In this document: positions 44,421 through 54,280 of the stretch, in pieces
Layout of the letters: every line of letters starts with the position of its first letter
Numbering within the stretch: position 1 is the first letter of the stretch
From: Ashinkailepas kermadecensis
Taxonomy: Eukaryota > Arthropoda > Thecostraca > Neolepadidae
Reading direction: 5' to 3'
NCBI GenBank assembly: GCA_034440615.1
Contig: JAOTOM010002244.1
Span: 31,912 to 95,911, forward strand
Length of the DNA stretch: 64,000 nt
Made by a program: the position numbers and the translations under genes
Notes under the pieces: generated by a model
The model's input: only the letters and a program-made list of their open reading frames with translations
The model's database searches: none
What the model was told of the DNA's origin: nothing

Positions 44421-44957
44421 TTTCCTACGAGTGTTTCGCGGTCATGCATTGCGAGTCGATGTGAGTGTTGGTGGTGTGGTGCCTACAGTGCTCCTGCTAG
44501 TTGTGTGGCATACAGAATTCAAATAGCAATTGAAGGAGTTCTGGGTGCTTGTCACCGAGAAGCGATGGAAGCGATAGGGTGATGCCCTCTCTTTGGCAGA
44601 ATGCCTTAAGTGGTTGTCTTTGAAAGCTAAAGATACTGCAGTCTCGCAGGATGTGGCCTATGCCTAACGTGGTGTTGCAGGTGTCGCGGTGAGGTGTTGT
44701 TTCAACGTCACGTATTCAATATACCCTGTAGCGATGTGCTCCAGCCAGCTCAATTCGCCCCATCGACGACGCACCCGACGCTACGCCGGACGATCGCGTC
44801 TAGTGGCGTTTTCGGCGCGGTGGTGAGCCAGCTGAGTCGACGGCGGCGGTGATGAGTGGTGCCATCGTGACGCGTCCGCCGGCCGACCGCGCGCGTCACG
44901 CGCCGCCGCGCCGGCAATCGCTTCATCAGCTAAGGAGCGTCGTCCCATTAGCTCTCA
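44421..44957. other. Unannotated region leading into the tandem arrays
   Basis: GC content rises from about 44740. No repeat or recognised gene. Confidence 0.4.
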
Positions 44958-46090
44958 CTGCAGCAGTTGCAGGGGACAGACACGCTGACGACCGGCACAC
45001 TGCAGCTGTTGCAGGGGACAGACACGCTGACGACCGGCACACTGCAGCTGTTGCAGGGGACAGACACACTGACGACCGGCACACTGCAGCAGCAGTTGCA
45101 GGGGACAGACACGCTGACGACCGGCACACTGCAGCAGTTGCAGGGGACAGACACACTGACGACCGGCACACTGCAGCAGCTGTTGCAGGGGACAGACACG
45201 CTGACGACCGGCACACTGCAGCTGTTTCAGGGGACAGACACACTGACGACCGGCACACTGCAGCAGCAGTTGCAGGGGACAGACACGCTGACGACCGGCA
45301 CACTGCAGCTGTTGCAGGGGACAGACACACTGACGACCGGCACACTGCAGCAGCTGTTGCAGGGGACAAACACGCTGACGACCGGCACACTGCAGCAGTT
45401 GCAGGGGACAGACACACTGACGACCGGCACACTGCAGCAGTTGCAGGGGACAGACACACTGACGACCGGCACACTGCAGCAGTTGCAGGGGACAGACACA
45501 CTGACGACCGGCACACTGCAGCAGTTGCAGGGGACAGACACACTGACGACCGGCACACTGCAGCAGCTGTTGCAGGGGACAGACACACTGACGACCGGCA
45601 CACTGCAGCTGTTGCAGGGGACAGACACACTGACGACCGACACACTGCAGCAGTTGCAGGGGAGAGACACACTGACGACCGGCACACTGCAGCAGCTGTT
45701 GCAGGGGACAGACACACTGACGACCGGCACACTGCAGCTGTTGCAGGGGACAGACACACTGACGACCGGCACACTGCAGCAGTTGCAGGGGACAGACATA
45801 CTGACGACCGGCACACTGCAGCTGTTGCAGGGGACAGACACACTGACGACCGGAACACTGCAGCTCTTGCAGGGGACAGACACACTGATGACCGGCACAC
45901 TGCAGCAGCTGTTGCAGGGGACAGACACACTGACGACCGGCACACTGCAGCAGTTGCAGGGGACAGACACACTGACGACCGGCACACTGCAGCAGTTGCA
46001 GGGGACAGACACGCTGACGACCGGCACACTGCAGCTGTTACAGAGAGGGACGAGACACACTGACGACCGGCACACTGCAGCAGCTGTTGC
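44958..46090 (+). repeat. 42/45-bp minisatellite, about 26 copies
   Basis: The unit is GCAGGGGACAGACACACTGA followed by CGACCGGCACACTGCAGCAGTT. Length polymorphism is by whole CAG triplets (CTGCAGTT, CTGCAGCAGTT, CTGCAGCAGCTGTT), so all frames persist. One frame stays open for 404 codons (44849-46063) with a 14-residue repeat AlaValAlaGlyAspArgHisThrAspAspArgHisThrAla. Minus frames are open as well. No domain, signal peptide or homology supports a protein. Confidence 0.97.
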
Positions 46091-46865
46091 GAGGACAGGT
46101 CGACACACGGCGACGTAACGGCAGGAACGGCGAGACACGGCGAAGTCTCCGGAGGAACAGGTCGAGACACGGCACACTGTAGCAGCGGTTGAACAGGTCG
46201 AGACACGGCGAAGTCTCCGGAGGAACAGGTCGAGACACGGCGATGTAAAGGGAGGAACAGGTCGAGACACGGCGAAGTCTCCGGAGGAACAGACGTACTG
46301 ACGACACGGCACAGTCTCCGGAGGAACAGGTCGAGACACGGCGATGTAAACGACCGGCACACTGCAGCTGTTACAGGGACGGACACACGGACGACCGGAC
46401 ACGGCGCTGTTGCAGGGGAACAGGTCGAGACACTGGCGAAGTCTCCGGAGGCACAGGTCGAGACAGGCGATGCAAGGGACAGGAACAGGTCGACGACACG
46501 GCGAAGTCTCCGGAGGAACAGGTCGAGACACGGCGACGTCGAGGAGCAGGTCGGTGTCGGCGGAGTGTCGGAGGAACAGGTCGAGACACGGCGATGTAAA
46601 GGGAGGAACAGGTCGAGACACGGCGAAGTCTCCGGAGGAACAGGTCGAGACACGGCGAAGTCTCCGGAGGAACAGGTCGAGACACGGCGAAGTAAAGGGA
46701 GGAACAGGTCGAGACACGGCGAAGTCTCCGGAGGAACAGGTCGAGACACGGCGATGTAAAGGGAGGAACAGGTCGAGACACCGGAGGAACAGGTCGAGAC
46801 ACGGCGACGTAAAGGAGGAGGGACAGGCGAGTCGCTGGAGGAACAGGTCGAGACACGGCGGCGTC
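46091..46865 (+). repeat. 32-bp minisatellite mixed with fragments of the previous array
   Basis: The unit is GGCGAAGTCTCCGGAGGAAC then AGGTCGAGACAC. A variant has GTAAAGGGAGG in place of GTCTCCGGAGG. Pieces of the 42-bp unit (CACACTGTAGCAGCGGTT near 46164; CGACCGGCACACTGCAGCTG near 46350) are embedded, so the two arrays exchanged sequence. Confidence 0.93.
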
Positions 46866-47489
46866 GCGGCATCAAAAGACCACGTGATAATCTCTGCGTC
46901 CCGATACGTGCTATCACGAGGTCATAGTAAGACGCATGCACGTTGTCGTCCTCATGTCCAAGGTGTGGAGAATATCTGGTGGAACGCTGGTGAATCGTAT
47001 GGGTCATGTGTCCAAGACTTAGTGCATTGCCTTCTGTCATTTTCCAGCATTTGAGAACTACGGGCAGATTCGAAGACCACTGGAAGTTCGTCCGAGACCA
47101 CAAGTTCTCAATTGAGAACCGTGAGCGTTCTCAGTGAGAACTCGTGGGTTCTCGGAGACTCGGACGAGTGTAAACGATAACTTTTAGAAGGGTGTGGGGG
47201 CGCTGTTAGTGCATGTGTTAGCTCGTGAAAATATGAGAAATAGTTAGCTGTTCCCCAAATGCCATTCAGACTTAGCCGCCTGAAAATATATTGCTGTATC
47301 TTAATTATGCTAAACATCGTGTATGGAATGAAATAAGACATGAGTATAATTCCTCCATTCTTCTTTGCCAAGACGCCTGCAACATACCTCTTTTGTGAAT
47401 ATCAAGATCATCGAATCATGATCACGAATTTTGGTGTAAGATGCCACAATGCATTTTCGATCTGCTGCTTTTGCATGGGCATACGAGTC
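46866..47489. other. Single-copy spacer between arrays
   Basis: Contains AGAACCGTGAGCGTTCTCAG and GAGAACTCGTGGGTTCTCGG at about 47116-47155, a small cluster of GAACC/GTTCTC inverted phrases. No gene is recognised. Confidence 0.4.
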
Positions 47490-50400
47490 ATATCGTTTGT
47501 GCGGTGTCGGTGCATGCTGCAGGCTCCCGTGCGGCTCGTGTCTGGGCGGTGTCGGTGCGGGCTGCTGTGTCTGGGCGTATCTGGGCGGTGTCGGTGCGGG
47601 CTGCAGGCTCCCGTGCGGCTCGTGTCTGGGCGGTGTCGGTGCGTGCTGCTGTGTCTGGGCGTGTCTGGGCGGTGTCGGTGCGTGCTGCTGTGTCCGGGCG
47701 TATCTGGGTGGTGTCGGTGCGGGCTGCAGGCTCCCGTGCGGCTCGTGTCTGGGCGGTGTCGGTGCGTGCTGCTGTGTCTGGGCGTGTCTGGGCGGTGTCG
47801 GTGCGTGCTGCTGTGTCCGGGCGTATCTGGGTGGTGTCGGTGCGTGCTGCAGGCTCCCGTGCGGCTCGTGTCTGGGCGGTGTCGGTGCGGGCTGCTGTGT
47901 CCGGGCGTGTCTGGGCGGTGTCGGTGCGTGCTGCTGTGTCTGGGCGTGTCTGGGTGGTGTCGGTGCGTGCTGCAGGCTCCCGTGCGGCTCGTGTCTGGGC
48001 GGTGTCGGTGCGTGCTGCTGTGTCTGGGCGTGTCTGGGTGGTGTCGGTGCGTGCTGCAGGCTCCCGTGCGGCTCGTGTCTGGGCGGTGTCGGTGCGTGCT
48101 GCTGTGTCTGGGCGTGTCTGGGCGGTGTCGGTGCGGGCTGCTGTGTCCGGGCGTATCTGGGTGGTGTCGGTGCGGGCTGCAGGCTCCCGTGCGGCTCGTG
48201 TCTGGGCGGTGTCGGTGCGTGCTGCTGTGTCTGGGCGTGTCTGGGCGGTGTCGGTGCGTGCTGCTGTGTCTGGGCGTGTCTGGGCGGTGTCGGTGCGTGC
48301 TGCTGTGTCTGGGCGTGTCTGGGTGGTGTCGGTGCGTGCTGCAGGCTCCCGTGCGGCTCGTGTCTGGGCGGTGTCAGTGCGGGCTGCTGTGTCCGGGCGT
48401 ATCTGGGTGGTGTCGGTGCGGGCTGCAGGCTCCCGTGCGGCTCGTGTCTGGGCGGTGTCGGTGCGTGCTGCTGTGTCTGGGCGTGTCTGGGCGGTGTCGG
48501 TGCGTGCTGCTGTGTCCGGGCGTATCTGGGTGGTGTCGGTGCGTGCTGCAGGCTCCCGTGCGGCTCGTGTCTGGGCGGTGTCGGTGCGTGCTGCTGTGTC
48601 TGGGCGTGTCTGGGCGGTGTCGGTGCGGGCTGCTGTGTCTGGGCGTGTCTGGGTGGTGTCGGTGCATGCTGCAGGCTCCCGTGCGGCTCGTGTCTGGGCG
48701 GTGTCGGTGCGTGCTGCTGTGTCTGGGCTGTGGTGTCGGTGGGGCTGTGTGTCTGGGTGGTGTCGGTGCGTGCTGCAGGCTCCCGTGCGGCTCGTGTCTG
48801 GGCGGTGTCGGTGCGTGCTGCTGTGTCTGGGCGTGTCTGGGCGGTGTCGGTGCGGGCTGCTGTGTCCGGGCGTATCTGGGTGGTGTCGGTGCGGGCTGCA
48901 GGCTCCCGTGCGGCTCGTGTCTGGGCGGTGTCGGTGCGTGCTGCTGTGTCTGGGCGTGTCTGGGCGGTGTCGGTGCGTGCTGCTGTGTCTGGGCGTGTCT
49001 GGGCGGTGTCGGTGCGTGCTGCTGTGTCTGGGCGTGTCTGGGTGGTGTCGGTGCGTGCTGCAGGCTCCCGTGCGGCTCGTGTCTGGGCGGTGTCAGTGCG
49101 GGCTGCTGTGTCCGGGCGTATCTGGGTGGTGTCGGTGCGGGCTGCAGGCTCCCGTGCGGCTCGTGTCTGGGCGGTGTCGGTGCGTGCTGCTGTGTCTGGG
49201 CGTGTCTGGGCGGTGTCGGTGCGTGCTGCTGTGTCCGGGCGTATCTGGGTGGTGTCGGTGCGTGCTGCAGGCTCCCGTGCGGCTCGTGTCTGGGCGGTGT
49301 CGGTGCGTGCTGCTGTGTCTGGGCGGTGTCGGTGCGGGCTGCTGTGTCTGGGCGTGTCTGGGTGGTGTCGGTGCATGCTGCAGGCTCCCGTGCGGCTCGT
49401 GTCTGGGCGGTGTCGGTGCGTGCTGCTGTGTCTGGGCGTGTCTGGGCGGTGTCGGTGCGGGTGCTGTGTCCGGGCGTATCTGGGTGGTGTCGGTGCGTGC
49501 TGCAGGCTCCCGTGCGGCTCGTGTCTGGGCGGTGTCAGTGCGGGCTGCTGTGTCCGGGCGTATCTGGGTGGTGTCGGTGCGGGCTGCAGGCTCCCGTGCG
49601 GCTCGTGTCTGGGCGGTGTCGGTGCGTGCTGCTGTGTCTGGGCGTGTCTGGGCGGTGTCGGTGCGTGCTGCTGTGTCCGGGCGTATCTGGGTGGTGTCGG
49701 TGCGTGCTGCAGGCTCCCGTGCGGCTCGTGTCTGGGCGGTGTCGGTGCGTGCTGCTGTGTCTGGGCGTGTCTGGGCGGTGTCGGTGCGGGCTGCTGTGTC
49801 TGGGCGTGTCTGGGTGGTGTCGGTGCATGCTGCAGGCTCCCGTGCGGCTCGTGTCTGGGCGGTGTCGGTGCGTGCTGCTGTGTCTGGGCGTGTCTGGGCG
49901 GTGTCGGTGCGGGCTGCTGTGTCCGGGCGTATCTGGGTGGTGTCGGTGCGTGCTGCAGGCTCCCGTGCGGCTCGTGTCTGGGCGGTGTCGGTGCGTGCTG
50001 CTGTGTCTGGGCGTGTCTGGGCGGTGTCGGTGCGGGCTGCTGTGTCCGGGCGTATCTGGGTGGTGTCGGTGCGGGCTGCAGGCTCCCGTGCGGCTCGTGT
50101 CTGGGCGGTGTCGGTGCGTGCTGCTGTGTCTGGGCGTGTCTGGGCGGTGTCGGTGCGTGCTGCTGTGTCTGGGCGTGTCTGGGCGGTGTCGGTGCGTGCT
50201 GCTGTGTCTGGGCGTGTCTGGGTGGTGTCGGTGCGTGCTGCAGGCTCCCGTGCGGCTCGTGTCTGGGCGGTGTCAGTGCGGGCTGCTGTGTCCGGGCGTA
50301 TCTGGGTGGTGTCGGTGCGGGCTGCAGGCTCCCGTGCGGCTCGTGTCTGGGCGGTGTCGGTGCGTGCTGCTGTGTCTGGGCGTGTCTGGGCGGTGTCGGT

Positions 50401-53400
50401 GCGTGCTGCTGTGTCCGGGCGTATCTGGGTGGTGTCGGTGCGTGCTGCAGGCTCCCGTGCGGCTCGTGTCTGGGCGGTGTCGGTGCGTGCTGCTGTGTCT
50501 GGGCGTGTCTGGGCGGTGTCGGTGCGGGCTGCTGTGTCTGGGCGTGTCTGGGTGGTGTCGGTGCATGCTGCAGGCTCCCGTGCGGCTCGTGTCTGGGCGG
50601 TGTCGGTGCGTGCTGCTGTGTCTGGGCGTGTCTGGGCGGTGTCGGTGCGGGCTGCTGTGTCCGGGCGTATCTGGGTGGTGTCGGTGCGTGCTGCAGGCTC
50701 CCGTGCGGCTCGTGTCTGGGCGGTGTCGGTGCGTGCTGCTGTGTCTGGGCGTGTCTGGGCGGTGTCGGTGCGGGCTGCTGTGTCTGGGCGTGTCTGGGTG
50801 GTGTCGGTGCGTGCTGCAGGCTCCCGTGCGGCTCGTGTCTGGGCGGTGTCGGTGCGTGCTGCTGTGTCTGGGCGTATCTGGGCGGTGTCGGTGCGGGCTG
50901 CAGGCTCCCATGCGGCTCGTGTCTGGGCGGTGTCGGTGCGTGCTGCTGTGTCTGGGCGTGTCTGGGCGGTGTCGGTGCGGGCTGCTGTGTCTGGGCGTGT
51001 CTGGGTGGTGTCGGTGCATGCTGCAGGCTCCCGTGCGGCTCGTGTCTGGGCGGTGTCGGTGCGTGCTGCTGTGTCTGGGCGTGTCTGGGCGGTGTCGGTG
51101 CGGGCTGCTGTGTCTGGGCGTGTCTGGGTGGTGTCGGTGCATGCTGCAGGCTCCCGTGCGGCTCGTGTCTGGGCGGTGTCGGTGCGTGCTGCTGTGTCTG
51201 GGCGTGTCTGGGCGGTGTCGGTGCGGGCTGCTGTGTCCGGGCGTATCTGGGTGGTGTCGGTGCGTGCTGCAGGCTCCCGTGCGGCTCGTGTCTGGGCGGT
51301 GTCGGTGCGTGCTGCTGTGTCTGGGCGTGTCTGGGCGGTGTCGGTGCGGGCTGCTGTGTCTGGGCGTGTCTGGGTGGTGTCGGTGCGTGCTGCAGGCTCC
51401 CGTGCGGCTCGTGTCTGGGCGGTGTCGGTGCGTGCTGCTGTGTCTGGGCGTATCTGGGCGGTGTCGGTGCGGGCTGCAGGCTCCCATGCGGCTCGTGTCT
51501 GGGCGGTGTCGGTGCGTGCTGCTGTGTCTGGGCGTGTCTGGGCGGTGTCGGTGCGGGCTGCTGTGTCTGGGCGTGTCTGGGTGGTGTCGGTGCATGCTGC
51601 AGGCTCCCGTGCGGCTCGTGTCTGGGCGGTGTCGGTGCGTGCTGCTGTGTCTGGGCGTGTCTGGGCGGTGTCGGTGCGGGCTGCTGTGTCCGGGCGTATC
51701 TGGGTGGTGTCGGTGCGTGCTGCAGGCTCCCGTGCGGCTCGTGTCTGGGCGGTGTCGGTGCGTGCTGCTGTGTCTGGGCGTGTCTGGGCGGTGTCGGTGC
51801 GGGCTGCTGTGTCTGGGCGTGTCTGGGTGGTGTCGGTGCGGGCTGCAGGCTCCCTTGCGGCTCGTGTCTGGGCGGTGTCAGTGCGGGCTGCTGTGTCTGG
51901 GCGTGTCTGGGTGGTGTCGGTGCGTGCTGCAGGCTCCCGTGCGGCTCGTGTCTGGGCGGTGTCGGTGCGTGCTGCTGTGTCTGGGCGTGTCTGGGTGGTG
52001 TCGGTGCGTGCTGCAGGCTCCCGTGCGGCTCGTGTCTGGGCGGTGTCGGTGCGTGCTGCTGTGTCTGGGCGTGTCTGGGCGGTGTCGGTGCGGGCTGCTG
52101 TGTCTGGGCGTGTCTGGGTGGTGTCGGTGCGGGCTGCAGGCTCCCGTGCGGCTCGTGTCTGGGCGGTGTCAGTGCGGGCTGCTGTGTCTGGGCGTGTCTG
52201 GGTGGTGTCGGTGCGTGCTGCAGGCTCCCGTGCGGCTCGTGTCTGGGCGGTGTCGGTGCGTGCTGCTGTGTCTGGGCGTGTCTGGGTGGTGTCGGTGCGT
52301 GCTGCAGGCTCCCGTGCGGCTCGTGTCTGGGCGGTGTCGGTGCGTGCTGCTGTGTCCGGGCGTGTCTGGGTGGTGTCGGTGCGTGCTGCAGGCTCCCGTG
52401 CGGCTCGTGTCTGGGCGGTGTCGGTGCGTGCTGCAGGCTCCCGTGCGGCTCGTGTCTGGGTGGTGTCGGTGCGTGCTGCAGGCTCCCGTGCGGCTCGTGT
52501 CTGGGCGGTGTCGGTGCGGGCTGCTGTGTCCGGGCGTATCTGGGTGGTGTCGGTGCGTGCTGCAGGCTCCCGTGCGGCTCGTGTCTGGGCGGTGTCGGTG
52601 CGTGCTGCTGTGTCTGGGCGTGTCTGGGCGGTGTCGGTGCGGGCTGCTGTGTCTGGGCGTGTCTGGGTGGTGTCGGTGCGGGCTGCTGTGTCTGGGCGTG
52701 TCTGGGCGGTGTCGGTGCGGGCTGCTGTGTCTGGGCGTGTCTGGGTGGTGTCGGTGCGGGCTGCAGGCTCCCGTGCGGCTCGTGTCTGGGCGGTGTCAGT
52801 GCGGGCTGCTGTGTCTGGGCGTGTCTGGGTGGTGTCGGTGCGTGCTGCAGGCTCCCGTGCGGCTCGTGTCTGGGCGGTGTCAGTGCGGGCTGCTGTGTCT
52901 GGGCGTGTCTGGGCGGTGTCGGTGCGGGCTGCTGTGTCTGGGCGTGTCTGGGTGGTGTCGGTGCGTGCTGCAGGCTCCCGTGCGGCTCGTGTCTGGGCGG
53001 TGTCGGTGCGGGCTGCTGTGTCCGGGCGTATCTGGGTGGTGTCGGTGCGTGCTGCAGGCTCCCGTGCGGCTCGTGTCTGGGCGGTGTCGGTGCGTGCTGC
53101 TGTGTCTGGGCGTGTCTGGGCGGTGTCGGTGCGGGCTGCTGTGTCTGGGCGTGTCTGGGTGGTGTCGGTGCGGGCTGCTGTGTCTGGGCGTGTCTGGGCG
53201 GTGTCGGTGCGGGCTGCTGTGTCTGGGCGTGTCTGGGTGGTGTCGGTGCGGGCTGCAGGCTCCCGTGCGGCTCGTGTCTGGGCGGTGTCAGTGCGGGCTG
53301 CTGTGTCTGGGCGTGTCTGGGTGGTGTCGGTGCGTGCTGCAGGCTCCCGTGCGGCTCGTGTCTGGGCGGTGTCGAGTGCGGGCTGCTGTGTCTGGGCGTG

Positions 53401-53425
53401 TCTGGGTGGTGTCCCGGGCGTCTCC
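47490..53425 (+). repeat. 5.9-kb minisatellite of 39- and 45-bp units
   Basis: Two related units alternate irregularly. The 39-bp unit contains GGTGTCGGTGCGTGCTGCTG then TGTCTGGGCGTGTCTGGGC. The 45-bp unit replaces the second half with CAGGCTCCCGTGCGGCTCGT. There are about 140 units. Sub-variants (CGTATC/CGTGTC, GGGTGG/GGGCGG, GTCAGTGCGGG) recur in identical order in long blocks, for example 48374-48667 equals 49535-49828, so there is higher-order repetition. Both unit lengths are multiples of three and stop-free, so three forward frames (over 2000 codons each) and one reverse frame (1476 codons) are open. Register breaks occur near 48729-48760, 49320, 49455 and 53374. Confidence 0.98.
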
Positions 53426-53639
53426 ACCGGGGGGGGCGCAGAGGGGCAGTCGCCCCCCTGTCGTGAGACTGGGGGGGGCGCCGCTCCCCTGCAATTTGAG
53501 GAGGCCCCTATCCGGAAATGCACAGGAAAATAGTGAGCAAGGAGGCCGACGAGACATGAGAGGAAGCCTCCAAGACGTGAGAGGAGGCCTCTAATTTGAA
53601 GAAGGAGTCACCTAGGAGAGGATAGGAGGCCCCAGAAAT
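53426..53639. other. G-rich junction between arrays
   Basis: Contains G-runs (53430-53436, 53471-53477) and the first faint GGAGGCC phrases of the next array. Confidence 0.6.
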
Positions 53640-54280
53640 CAAGAGAGTGCCAACAATTCGCACGGAGGCCCCCAGGAATGCAAAGGAGGCCCCCAGGATT
53701 GCAAAGGAGGCCTCCAGGATTACAAAGGAGGCCCCAGGATTGAAAAGGAGGCCCCCAGGATTGCAAAGGAGGCCCCCAGCAATGCAAAGGAGGCCCACAG
53801 GATTGCAAAGGAGGCCCCCAGGATTGCAAAGGAGGCCCCAGGATTGCAAAGGAGGCCCCAGGATTGCAAAGGAGGCCCCAGGATTGCAAAGGAGGCCCCC
53901 AGTATTACAATGGAGGACTCCAGGATTGCAAAGGAGGCCCCCAGGAATGCAAAGGAGGCCCCCAGGATTGCAAAGGAGGCCCCAGGATTGCAAAGGAGGC
54001 CCGCAGGATTGCACAGGAAGCCCCCAGGATTGCAAAGGAGGCCTCCAGAATTACAAAGGAGGCCCCATGATTGCAAAGGAGGCCACAGGATTGCAAAGGA
54101 GGCCCCAGGATTACAAAGGAGGCCCCCAGTATTACAAAGGAGGACTCCAGGGTTGCAAAGGGGGCCCCAGGATTGCAAAGGAGGCTCCCAGTATTACAAA
54201 GGAGGATTCAAGGATTGCAAACGAGACCCCCAGGAATGCAAAGGAGGCCCCCATGATTGCAAAGGAGGCCCCAATACGGG
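53640..54280 (+). repeat. 21-bp minisatellite, homogeneous core
   Basis: The unit is GGAGGCCCCCAGGATTGCAA plus A, with 20-base versions lacking one C and variants AATGCAAA and ATTACAAA. About 30 copies. Four frames are open through it for compositional reasons (for example 271 codons at 53647-54462). Confidence 0.97.

Noticed and set aside
44849..46063. 404-codon frame through the 42/45-bp array
   Set aside because: Product is a pure repeat, other frames are equally open, and no upstream coding sequence or splice context is visible.
47340..53594. Giant 2084-codon forward frame (and a 1476-codon reverse frame)
   Set aside because: Open only because 39- and 45-bp stop-free units are tandemly repeated. 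Several frames on both strands are equally open and none has a domain or start context.
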